This document shows, piece after piece, positions 52,611-60,702 of a stretch of DNA of 64,000 nt. A program made the translations under genes and the position numbers. Within the stretch, counting starts at the first letter, position 1, and each line of letters opens with the position of its first letter. The notes under the pieces were generated by a model that worked only from the letters and a program-made list of their open reading frames with translations, ran no database searches and was not told where the DNA came from. Origin of the DNA: Luteococcus sanguinis (GTDB taxonomy: Bacteria; Actinomycetota; Actinomycetes; Propionibacteriales; Propionibacteriaceae); the NCBI RefSeq assembly GCF_039527675.1, contig NZ_BAAAKI010000010.1, positions 1 to 64,000 on the forward strand, written 5' to 3'.

Positions 52611-53733
52611 GGGGGTGTCCTTCCGGCCTGTGCCCGGCGATTTCGAGGACGACGGACGCCAGGCGGTCGGCCGCGTCATGGGCGAAGAGGTGGCGACCGG
52701 CGCGGGACATGGCGGCCAGCTGCTCGGCGTCGTGGATGCGGCTCAGCACCTCGCGGTTCAGGCGGCTGGCGTCAAGCTCGGCGTCCGGCACCAGCACTCC
52801 CCCGCCGGCGGCGACCAATGCGTCGGCATTGCGGGCCTGTTCCCCATTGCCGTGCGGCAGCGGGACGAAGACCGACGGCAGCCCGATGGAGCCCACCTCG
52901 CAGACCGTCCCGGCACCGGAGCGGCACACCATCATGTCGGCGGCGGAGTATGCGCGGTCCATCTGGTCCACATAGGCCAGCGGCAGGTAGCCGGCACCCG
53001 TCTCGGGATGGGTCACCTGCACCATGTCGTCGGTGAAGTTCTTCGGGCCGAGGATGTGGAGCACGTGCACCCCGGCGGCCAGCAGGTCGTCGCGGGCGGC
53101 CAGCGTGGCCTGGTTGATGGAACGCGCGCCCTGCGAACCGCCGGAGACCAGCAGCAGCGGAAGGTCTGCACGCAGCCCGAACTGCTTGCGCGAGCCGTGG
53201 CGCAGAGCCTCGTCGACGCCGGTGGCCGCGAGCTGGGTGACGGCCCCGCGCATCGGCATGCCGATCGCCTCGCAGCGCGGCAACGGCGTGTCGGGGAAAG
53301 CGGAGAAGGTGCGGGTCGCGAACCGGGCGGCCACCTTGTTGGCCAGACCGGGAACGGCGTTCTGCTCGTGGATGACGACGGGGATCCGGCGGGTGCGGGC
53401 GGCCAGGTAGGCGGGCAACGCGACATAGCCGCCGAAGCCGACCACGACCTTGGCATCGCGCTCGCGCAGGATGCGGGCCGCCGTGCGCACCGAGCCAGCC
53501 AGCCGCGCGGGAACCTTGGCGAGCTCGGGGGTGGGGCGTCGCGGCAGCGGCACGGGCTCGACCAGGTCCAGCGGGTAGCCAGCGGCCGGAACCAGCCGGG
53601 TTTCCAGTCCCTTGTCGGTGCCGATGCAGCTCACGCCGGCGTCTGGCGCGGCCCGACGGATTGCGTCCGCGCTCGCCAGCATCGGGTTGATGTGACCAGC
53701 GGTACCGCCGCCGGCCAGCACGACGTCAACCAT
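52600..53733 (-). CDS. murG: UDP-GlcNAc--lipid I N-acetylglucosaminyl transferase
   Basis: Makes lipid II on the inner membrane face. 377 residues. VVLAGGGTAGHINPMLASAD is the N-terminal glycine-rich loop; FGGYVALPAYLAARTRRIPV, LLVSGGSQGARSINQ and CRSGAGTVCEVGSIGLPSVF are the donor-site blocks. ATG at 53733 with GGGGA just upstream; the extension to 53805 lacks similarity. Confidence 0.95.
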   Translation of the reverse strand: MVDVVLAGGGTAGHINPMLASADAIRRAAPDAGVSCIGTDKGLETRLVPAAGYPLDLVEPVPLPRRPTPELAKVPARLAGSVRTAARILRERDAKVVVGFGGYVALPAYLAARTRRIPVVIHEQNAVPGLANKVAARFATRTFSAFPDTPLPRCEAIGMPMRGAVTQLAATGVDEALRHGSRKQFGLRADLPLLLVSGGSQGARSINQATLAARDDLLAAGVHVLHILGPKNFTDDMVQVTHPETGAGYLPLAYVDQMDRAYSAADMMVCRSGAGTVCEVGSIGLPSVFVPLPHGNGEQARNADALVAAGGGVLVPDAELDASRLNREVLSRIHDAEQLAAMSRAGRHLFAHDAADRLASVVLEIAGHRPEGHPHAS

Positions 53734-53785
53734 CTCTTTCCCCTGTCCCCACACCTTGCGCCAGCAGATCGTCCGACGACACGGA

Positions 53786-55045
53786 TCAGCGCCCGCCGTC
53801 CACAACCGTAGTCACCCGCGGCGCCGGCTCGCCACGTCGGCGCGCCAGCAGGCGACGGGCAGCGGGCTCGTTGCGGGCACAGGCAAGCAGCAGGCCGACG
53901 GCCAACAGATTGGCCAGCAGCGCCGAGCCGCCGGCCGAGAGGAAGGGCAGCGGGACACCGAGCACGGGCAGCATGCCCATCGCGACGCCGATGTTGGTCA
54001 TGGCCTGGAACATCAGCCAGGCGGCGATCGCCCCGGACAGGACGCGGGAGAAGGCAGAGTCGGATCGCAGGGCGATCCGGATCGCTGCGAAGCCGAGGAT
54101 GAAGAACAGGGCCAACACGATCAGGCTGCCCACCAGGCCCATCTCCTCGCCCAGCACAGCGAAGACGAAGTCGTTCTGGGCACCGTCGTAGAGATTGCCC
54201 CACTTCTGGCGCGAGCCGCCCAGGCCGACGCCCCACCAACCACCGGAGGCCAGCGCGTAGATGGCCGAGACCGGCTGCTGGGAGGCGAAGGGGTCGTCCT
54301 TGGCCAGGCCGAGGAAGGCGAAGATGCGCACCATGCGGTTGGGCGAAGTGGCGACCAGCACGGCCACACCCAGCACACCCAGGCAGGCCAACAGGCCCAA
54401 CATCCGTCCGGGCACACCCAGGATCCACAGTACGGCGAAGAAGATGGCGGCGATCACGAGGGCGGTGCCGAGGTCCTTCTCGGCGAGCACCAGGGCCAGC
54501 ACGAGCCCGAAGCCGATCACCAGTGGCGACAGCTCCTTGACCCGGTCGATCACGGCTTCCTTGGCCTGCACGAAGCTCGCCGCCCACAGCACCAGGGCCA
54601 GCTTGGCGAACTCGGCGGGCTGCACTCGCAGCACCCCCAGGTTCAACCAGGATCGGTTGCCCTTGCCCGCGTCATAGCCGAGCGGGGTGAACACGGCCAA
54701 CAACAACACAAGGGCCAAAGCCATCGCCACCCACCCCAGCGGCTTGAGGATCCGCTCGGGGAGACGGGAGAGCCACCAGGCGAATGGCAGGCCGAGCACC
54801 AGGAAGATCATCTGGCGCTTGGCGAAGTAGTAGGGGTCGTCATTGGTCGCTGTGGCATAGACCGAGGAGGCCGAGAGCACCATCAGGGCACCCAGGGCAA
54901 CCAGCAGGGCAGTCGAGACCAGCACCAAGTAATAGCTGGCGAGGGGCCGGGCGAGGATCTCGCCCACCAGGTTGCGCGTCCGGGCCACCTCGGGCACGAC
55001 ACGCTGCCTGGTGCGGCTGCGGCCGGCGGAACTGAGGGAAGCCAT
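53786..55045 (-). CDS. ftsW: Septal peptidoglycan polymerase FtsW (SEDS family)
   Basis: SEDS glycosyltransferase working with FtsI. 419 residues and about ten membrane helices. Family blocks are GNRSWLNLGVLRVQPAEFAK, AEKDLGTALVIAAIFFAVLW, QNDFVFAVLGEEMGLVGSL and VPLPFLSAGGSALLANLLAV. ATG at 55045 has AGGAGA eight bases upstream. A GTG at 55111 overlapping the murD stop (GTGA) would add 22 residues and is a real alternative because neighbouring genes use such overlaps. Confidence 0.93.
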   Translation of the reverse strand: MASLSSAGRSRTRQRVVPEVARTRNLVGEILARPLASYYLVLVSTALLVALGALMVLSASSVYATATNDDPYYFAKRQMIFLVLGLPFAWWLSRLPERILKPLGWVAMALALVLLLAVFTPLGYDAGKGNRSWLNLGVLRVQPAEFAKLALVLWAASFVQAKEAVIDRVKELSPLVIGFGLVLALVLAEKDLGTALVIAAIFFAVLWILGVPGRMLGLLACLGVLGVAVLVATSPNRMVRIFAFLGLAKDDPFASQQPVSAIYALASGGWWGVGLGGSRQKWGNLYDGAQNDFVFAVLGEEMGLVGSLIVLALFFILGFAAIRIALRSDSAFSRVLSGAIAAWLMFQAMTNIGVAMGMLPVLGVPLPFLSAGGSALLANLLAVGLLLACARNEPAARRLLARRRGEPAPRVTTVVDGGR

Positions 55046-55107
55046 GGGGAAGGTCTCCTGGTCGGGTGTGGATGGGCTCTTCGGTTGTCGCGTCACAGCT
55101 GACGAAG

Positions 55108-56586
55108 TCACAGTGCCCGGACGGCAGCCGCGAAGTCATCCCCCCGCGCGTCGTAGCCGGACCACATGTCCAACGAGGCGCAGCCCGGTGCCAGCAGCAC
55201 CGTGTCCCCCCGCCGGGCCATCGTCGCGGCCGCTCGGACGGCCTGCGCCATGGCACCAGTGTCCGTGTCGTCGATGACGATCACCGGCACATCGGGCGCG
55301 TGTCGGGCCAGGGCCTCGGCGACGACCTGGCGGTCGACGCCCAGCAGCACCGCCCCGCGCAGCTTGGCCGCGTGGGTGGCGACCAGGTCGTCGAAGGTGG
55401 TGCCCTTGGCCTGGCCGCCGGCGATCCACACGATGTGGTCGAAGGCGCGCATGGACGAATTGGCGGCGTGCGGGTTGGTGGCCTTCGAGTCGTCCACCCA
55501 GGTCACCTCGTCGCGCGTGGCGACGGTCTGGATCCGGTGCCCGCCCAGGTTCAGGTTCCGCAGGCCGTCGCGAACGGCGGTGGCACCGACCCCGAAGGAG
55601 CGGGCCAGCGCGGCGGCAGCGAGCGCGTTCTCGATGTTGTGCGGTGCATTGGGCTGCACGTCGGAGACGCTGCACAGCTCCAGCGCGGAGTCCTTGCGCT
55701 GCTCCACGAAGGCCCGGTCGACGATCAGGTCGTCCACCACGCCCAGCATGCTCATGCCGGGCATGCCGAGGGTGAAGCCGATGGCGCGGGCGCCCTCGGT
55801 GACGTCGGCATCCTCGACCATCTGCTCGGTCACGACGTCCGCGACGTTGTAGACGCAGGAATGGCGCACGCGCTCGAAGATCTTTGCCTTGTCGAAGGCG
55901 TAGTCGGCCATCCCGCCGCCGTGCGCGAAGCCCTCGCCCGCGTACCACTCGAGGTGGTCGGCCTCCACGTTCAGCACCGCGGACGAGTGCATGGCCAAGG
56001 ACTTGGACCAGTGCAGCTGGAAGCTGGACAGCTCCACGGCGAAGACGTCGTAGGGGGTCTCGTCCAGGACGGCTTCCATCACCGGACGTCCGATGTTGCC
56101 CACCGCGCAGGCCTTGAGACCAGCCGCGAGCAGCATCGACTCGAGCATCTGGGTGGTGGTGGTCTTGCCATTGGTACCGGTGACGGCGAGCCACGGCACG
56201 GCACGGTCGGGCTGCTGCAGACGCCACGCCAGTTCGACCTCGCCCCAGATCGGGATGCCGCGCGCGGCGGCCTGGGCCAACAGCGGCGCCGACGGACGCC
56301 AACCCGGGGAGGTGATGACCAGGTCGACGTCGTCGGGCAGGGTCGCGGTGGAACCAGCGCCCAGACGGACGTCGGCATCGAGCATCTCCAGCACGGTGGC
56401 CTTCTCGGCATTGGCCGAGCCGTCGTTGTCGTCCAGGACGGTCACCTGCGCGCCAACGTCGAGCAGCCCGTCAGCGGCGGCGAAGCCGGAACGGCCAAGA
56501 CCCGCGACGACGACCTTGGCCTGCGGCCACGGCGCGGTGCGGTCGGCACCCTCGATCCAGTCCAGCGTTGTACCGTCTTGCGCCAT
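55108..56586 (-). CDS. murD: UDP-N-acetylmuramoyl-L-alanine--D-glutamate ligase
   Basis: Adds D-Glu to the nucleotide precursor. 492 residues. VVVAGLGRSGFAAADGLLD at the N-terminus, P-loop VTGTNGKTTTTQMLESMLLA, VELSSFQLHWSK, and WVDDSKATNPHAANSSMRAF in the central/C-terminal domain. The ATG overlaps the mraY stop as TAATG. The frame continues upstream through mraY without similarity to murD and is not part of the gene. Confidence 0.95.
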   Translation of the reverse strand: MAQDGTTLDWIEGADRTAPWPQAKVVVAGLGRSGFAAADGLLDVGAQVTVLDDNDGSANAEKATVLEMLDADVRLGAGSTATLPDDVDLVITSPGWRPSAPLLAQAAARGIPIWGEVELAWRLQQPDRAVPWLAVTGTNGKTTTTQMLESMLLAAGLKACAVGNIGRPVMEAVLDETPYDVFAVELSSFQLHWSKSLAMHSSAVLNVEADHLEWYAGEGFAHGGGMADYAFDKAKIFERVRHSCVYNVADVVTEQMVEDADVTEGARAIGFTLGMPGMSMLGVVDDLIVDRAFVEQRKDSALELCSVSDVQPNAPHNIENALAAAALARSFGVGATAVRDGLRNLNLGGHRIQTVATRDEVTWVDDSKATNPHAANSSMRAFDHIVWIAGGQAKGTTFDDLVATHAAKLRGAVLLGVDRQVVAEALARHAPDVPVIVIDDTDTGAMAQAVRAAATMARRGDTVLLAPGCASLDMWSGYDARGDDFAAAVRAL

Positions 56587-57656
56587 TACTGGCCCACCAC
56601 CCATTGCGCGTAGAACAGGCCCAGGCCGGTCGCCACCGCCAGGCCACAGATGATCCAGAAGCGGATGACCACCGTCACCTCGGCCCACCCGAGCAACTCG
56701 AAGTGGTGGTGGATGGGGGTCATCTTGAACAGACGCTTGCCGCCCGTGGACTTGAAGTAGCCGACCTGCAGCATCACCGAGACGGTCTCCATCACGAACA
56801 GGAAGCCGATGATGACCAGCAGCAGTTCGGTGCGGGTGCAGATCGCCAGGCCGGCCAGCGCAGCACCCAGGCTGAGCGAGCCAGTGTCGCCGAGAAAGAT
56901 CTTGGCGGGCTTGGCATTCCACCACAGGAAGCCGAAGCAGGCCCCAGCGAGCGCCATCGCCACCACGGCCAGGTCGTGCGGGTCGCGCACCTCGTAGCAC
57001 AGCGGGCCCTGCGTTGACTGGCGTCCGCACCACTGGTTGAACTGCCAGATGTTGAGCAGGGCATACGCGGCGAAGACCATCGTTGCGGCACCGGATGCCA
57101 GGCCGTCCAGACCGTCGGTGAGGTTGACGGCATTGGAGGCACCCGCGATCAGCAGGATGATCCACACGATCGCCAGCACAGCGGGCAGCGCCGCCCAGGA
57201 GATGTCACGCAGGAAGCTGATCGAGGTGGAGGCGGGGCGGATGCCGCGGTCGTTGGGGAACATCAGGGCGGCAACGCCGAAGCTGATCGCCAAGAAGGCC
57301 TGGCCGACGAGCTTCCAGCGTCCCTGCAGGCCAAGCGAACGCTGCTTGGAGATCTTCGACCAGTCGTCCATGAAGCCGAGCACGCCGTGCCCGACGAACA
57401 GGTAGAGCACCAGCAGTGCCGAGACCGAGACCTCGGTCCACGTGAACAGGTGGGCCAGGAAGTAGGAGAGCACCACCGAGATGATGATCACCAGACCACC
57501 CATCGTCGGTGTGCCGCGCTTGGTGTGGTGGGCGGTCGGGCCGTCGTCACGGATGAACTGCCCGTAGCCCTTGCGGACCAGGAAGCCGATCAGCACGCGG
57601 GTGCCGAGCAGGGTGCCGATCATCGACAACCCTCCGGCCAACAAGATGTTCTTCAC
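56586..57656 (-). CDS. mraY: Phospho-N-acetylmuramoyl-pentapeptide transferase
   Basis: Transfers phospho-MurNAc-pentapeptide to undecaprenyl phosphate, making lipid I. 356 residues and about ten helices. Signatures: HHTKRGTPTMGGLVIIISV, AVNLTDGLDGLASGAATMVF (catalytic Asp), FLGDTGSLSLGAALAGLA and MTPIHHHFELLGWAEVTVVI. GTG start overlaps the murF stop as GTGA. Confidence 0.95.
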   Translation of the reverse strand: MKNILLAGGLSMIGTLLGTRVLIGFLVRKGYGQFIRDDGPTAHHTKRGTPTMGGLVIIISVVLSYFLAHLFTWTEVSVSALLVLYLFVGHGVLGFMDDWSKISKQRSLGLQGRWKLVGQAFLAISFGVAALMFPNDRGIRPASTSISFLRDISWAALPAVLAIVWIILLIAGASNAVNLTDGLDGLASGAATMVFAAYALLNIWQFNQWCGRQSTQGPLCYEVRDPHDLAVVAMALAGACFGFLWWNAKPAKIFLGDTGSLSLGAALAGLAICTRTELLLVIIGFLFVMETVSVMLQVGYFKSTGGKRLFKMTPIHHHFELLGWAEVTVVIRFWIICGLAVATGLGLFYAQWVVGQ

Positions 57657-59149
57657 GCCTCAGCTCCGCTCTTGTCGGCCGTCGCGGCGACCAGCTCGTC
57701 CGCGACCGTCTCCAGGGCCAACCCTCTTGATGCCTTGACCAGCACCACGTCTGCCGGACCCAAGGCTAGCGATCCGGACACCTCCCGCCTGGGCAGCGCG
57801 CGGGCCTCGATGCCGGCGTCTCGTGCCGCGCCGGCGATCTGTTCCGCATACTCCCCGACCGCGACAACCTCGTCCACGCCCACCTCGGCGGCCAGCCGAC
57901 CAAGCTCGGCGTGCAGGGCAGGCGCGTCGTCGCCGAGTTCCAGCATGTCGCCCAGGACGGCGATGGCTCGGGCGCAGGGGTCAATGGCACGTCGGGCCGC
58001 GGCGATGCCGCCCAGCGTGTGCAGGGCTGCCGCCATCGAGTCGGGGTTGGCGTTGTAGGCGTCGTTCAGGACCGCGGCACCATCGGCGCGTTCGGTCAGT
58101 TCCATCCGCCAATGGGAGCGGGTGGTGGCTGCTGACAGGGCGTGCGCAACGATCTGGGGCTCGACGCCGGCGGCGATCGCGGCGGCGGCAGCGGCGATGG
58201 CGTTGCTGACCTGGTGGTCGCCCAGCACCCGCAAGGAGACCTCGTGGCGTTCGGTGGCGCCGTTGCGGACGACCTCAAGGGTGAAACGGGACCGCTGCAG
58301 TGCGTCGGCGTGCACGTCGACCGCGCGGACGACCAGGTCACAGCGGACGTCATCGGGCAGTGACTCATCGGGCAGCGACTCATGGGGCAGTGACTCGTGT
58401 GGCAGCGGCTCGGCGGAGCGGGTGAACCAGGCGATGCGGCCCGCGGTGCGGGTGACCATCGCGGCGACGCGGTGGTCGTCGGCGTTGAGGACGGCCCAAC
58501 CCTCGGCCGGCAGGCCCTCGACGATCTCGCCCTTGGCCTGCGCGATGCCCTCGGCCGAGCCGAACTCGCCCAGGTGCGCGTGGCCGACGTTGAGCACCAT
58601 GCCCACCCGCGGGGGGACGACCGAGCAGAGCCAGGCGATGTGACCCAGGCCGCGGGCGCCCATCTCACTGACCAGGAAACGGGTGTCGTCCTCCACACCG
58701 CAGGCGGTCAGCGGCACGCCGATCTCGTTGTTGAAGGAACCGACCGGGCTGACCGTCGGAGCGGCAGCCTCGAGCACCTGGGCCAGCAGGTCCTTGGTGG
58801 AGGTCTTGCCCGAGGAACCGGTGATCGCGATCGTGGTCAGGCCATCGGCGATGGCCTCGGCCACCACGCCGCGGGCCAGCGCGGAGAGCCCGGCCACGGA
58901 GTCGTCCACGACCAGGTGGGCCAGGTCTGCGTCCGTCTCGCGCGTTCCCAGCACGGCGACAGCGCCGTTGGCGCGGGCCTGCTCGGCGAAATCATGCCCG
59001 TCCACGCGTTCCCCCGCGATCGCGACGAAAAGGGCGCCCGGGGTGGCCTGACGGGCGTCGATGACGACCTTGTCAATGACGACATCGGCGGGCCCGACGA
59101 GCCGGGCCCGGGCGTGGCGCGCCGCTTCAGCGGTGGTCAGCTTCTTCAT
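57653..59149 (-). CDS. murF: UDP-MurNAc-tripeptide--D-alanyl-D-alanine ligase
   Basis: Completes the pentapeptide by adding D-Ala-D-Ala. 498 residues. P-loop IAITGSSGKTSTKDLLAQVL, VSEMGARGLGHIAWLCSVVP, and NDAYNANPDSMAAALHTLGG are family marks. ATG at 59149 overlaps the murE stop as ATGA; GGAGGG lies upstream. A short insertion of repeated SLPHE/SLPDE units near residue 255 is encoded by a 15-bp tandem repeat that is absent from ordinary MurF. Confidence 0.93.
   Translation of the reverse strand: MKKLTTAEAARHARARLVGPADVVIDKVVIDARQATPGALFVAIAGERVDGHDFAEQARANGAVAVLGTRETDADLAHLVVDDSVAGLSALARGVVAEAIADGLTTIAITGSSGKTSTKDLLAQVLEAAAPTVSPVGSFNNEIGVPLTACGVEDDTRFLVSEMGARGLGHIAWLCSVVPPRVGMVLNVGHAHLGEFGSAEGIAQAKGEIVEGLPAEGWAVLNADDHRVAAMVTRTAGRIAWFTRSAEPLPHESLPHESLPDESLPDDVRCDLVVRAVDVHADALQRSRFTLEVVRNGATERHEVSLRVLGDHQVSNAIAAAAAAIAAGVEPQIVAHALSAATTRSHWRMELTERADGAAVLNDAYNANPDSMAAALHTLGGIAAARRAIDPCARAIAVLGDMLELGDDAPALHAELGRLAAEVGVDEVVAVGEYAEQIAGAARDAGIEARALPRREVSGSLALGPADVVLVKASRGLALETVADELVAATADKSGAEA
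58356..58400 (-). repeat. 15-bp tandem repeat in murF, 3+ copies
   Basis: Units 58356-58370, 58371-58385 and 58386-58400 differ at a few positions (first copy GGCAGTGACTCATCG), with a degenerate fourth. In frame they add Leu-Pro-(His/Asp)-Glu-Ser blocks in a surface loop. Confidence 0.85.
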
Positions 59150-60702
59150 CGGCCCTCCCCGGCCATGGTCTGGATTTCGTTCCACAGTTCGCGCACGGTG
59201 CCGGCGTCGTCGAAGGGCAGCACCTCGCCGGCGATTTCCTGGCCCCGTTCGTGCCCCTTGCCCAGCACCAGCACGACGTCACCGGCACGGGCGCTGGCCA
59301 GCGCGTGCGCGATCGCCTCCCGGCGGGGGCTCACCTCCACGACCTCGGGACGTCGCCCTGCGTCCGTGGCAGACTCGACCCCCGCCACCACCGCCGCGCG
59401 GATCGCCTCCGGGCTCTCGGTGCGGGGGTTGTCGTCGGTAACGACAACCAGGTCGCTACCTCTGGCCGCGGCGGCGCCCATCGGACCACGCTTGGCCCGG
59501 TCGCGGTCACCGCCGGCACCGATCACCACGATCGTCCGGCCTCCCTCGTCTGGCTCGACCGCGTCGATTGCGGCCGAGATGGCCTGGGGCGTGTGGGCGA
59601 AGTCGACATAGCAACGGGGCGCGTCGGGGTCGTTGAGGACGAGCTCCATCCGGCCCGGCACCTGGGCGTGCCGCAGGCCCTCGATGGCGCCATCGACGTC
59701 GATCCCGGCCTCGGTCAGCATCGCGAGCGCCATCACGGCATTGCGGACGTTGTACTCACCGGGTAAGTCAATGGTGAACTCGCGCTCACCATAGGGTCCG
59801 GCCACCTTGAGCCAGCTACCCGTTGGGGTGGCGCGCCGATCGAGGATCTGGTGGTCGCTGGGCCCAAAACCCGTGCTCACCAGTCGCGGGAGCTCTTGGC
59901 CTGCCAATTTCTGCGCCAGCCGCAAGCCGTACTCGTCGTCGGTGTTGACCACGGCGACCCGGCACCAGCGCGGGTCGAAGAGCCGCGACTTGGCCTGGAA
60001 GTAGTCCTCCATGGTCGGGTGGAAGTCGAGATGGTCGCGCCCGAGGTTGGTGAAGCCCGCGACGTCGAAGCCGACCTCGTTGACGCGCTGCAGCACCAGC
60101 GCGTGGGAGCTCACTTCCATCGCGACGGCGGAGGCGCCACGCTCCAGCATCACGGCCAGCAGGGCCTGCAGGTCGGGCGACTCGGGCGTGGTCACGGTCG
60201 TCCGGGAACTCTCGATCGGCTCCCCGTCCAGCCGGAAACCATTGGTGCCGATGGTGCCGACCCGCTCCCCCGCGGCGACCAACGCGGCCTCCACGAGGAA
60301 GCAGGTGGTGGTCTTGCCGTTGGTGCCGGTCAGGCCGAACATCCGCAGGTCGTGGGTGGGCCGGCCGAAGAGAGTGGCTGCGGCCAGCGCCATCGCGGCG
60401 CGGGGGTTTTCGCAGACCACCACCGGCAGGCCGGTGGCCGCGGCCCGGTCACGTCCGTCGACGTCGGTCAGGACGGCCACCGCACCCTGCGCCGCTGCAG
60501 CGCTGCTGAAGTCGGCGCCATGGGCCTTCGTCCCGGGCAGCGCGACGTAGAGCGTCCCCGGTCCGACGGTGCGCGAGTCGAGGGTGATGTCGCCGACCTC
60601 GGGATCTGCGTCGGGTTCGCCATGGATGACGACGTCAAGACCCGTGAACAGGCTGGACAAGGCAGCGCGCCTGACGTGCGCCGGGCGGAGCAGGCCGCTC
60701 AC
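59146..60702 (-). CDS. murE: UDP-MurNAc-dipeptide--diaminopimelate ligase
   Basis: Adds the third residue to the stem peptide. 518 residues. P-loop GLTGTNGKTTTCFLVEAAL, AMEVSSHALVLQRVNEVGFD and VVTDDNPRTESPEAIRAAVV. The DNPR motif marks a diaminopimelate-type enzyme (lysine-adding MurE usually differs here), so the wall should contain DAP; LL- versus meso-DAP cannot be decided from this. GTG start overlaps the ftsI stop as GTGA. Confidence 0.95.
   Translation of the reverse strand: MSGLLRPAHVRRAALSSLFTGLDVVIHGEPDADPEVGDITLDSRTVGPGTLYVALPGTKAHGADFSSAAAAQGAVAVLTDVDGRDRAAATGLPVVVCENPRAAMALAAATLFGRPTHDLRMFGLTGTNGKTTTCFLVEAALVAAGERVGTIGTNGFRLDGEPIESSRTTVTTPESPDLQALLAVMLERGASAVAMEVSSHALVLQRVNEVGFDVAGFTNLGRDHLDFHPTMEDYFQAKSRLFDPRWCRVAVVNTDDEYGLRLAQKLAGQELPRLVSTGFGPSDHQILDRRATPTGSWLKVAGPYGEREFTIDLPGEYNVRNAVMALAMLTEAGIDVDGAIEGLRHAQVPGRMELVLNDPDAPRCYVDFAHTPQAISAAIDAVEPDEGGRTIVVIGAGGDRDRAKRGPMGAAAARGSDLVVVTDDNPRTESPEAIRAAVVAGVESATDAGRRPEVVEVSPRREAIAHALASARAGDVVLVLGKGHERGQEIAGEVLPFDDAGTVRELWNEIQTMAGEGR

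Noticed and set aside
55108..57165. Apparent 685-residue extended MurD
   Set aside because: The upstream part is an out-of-frame reading of mraY; the TAATG overlap fixes the real murD start at 56586.
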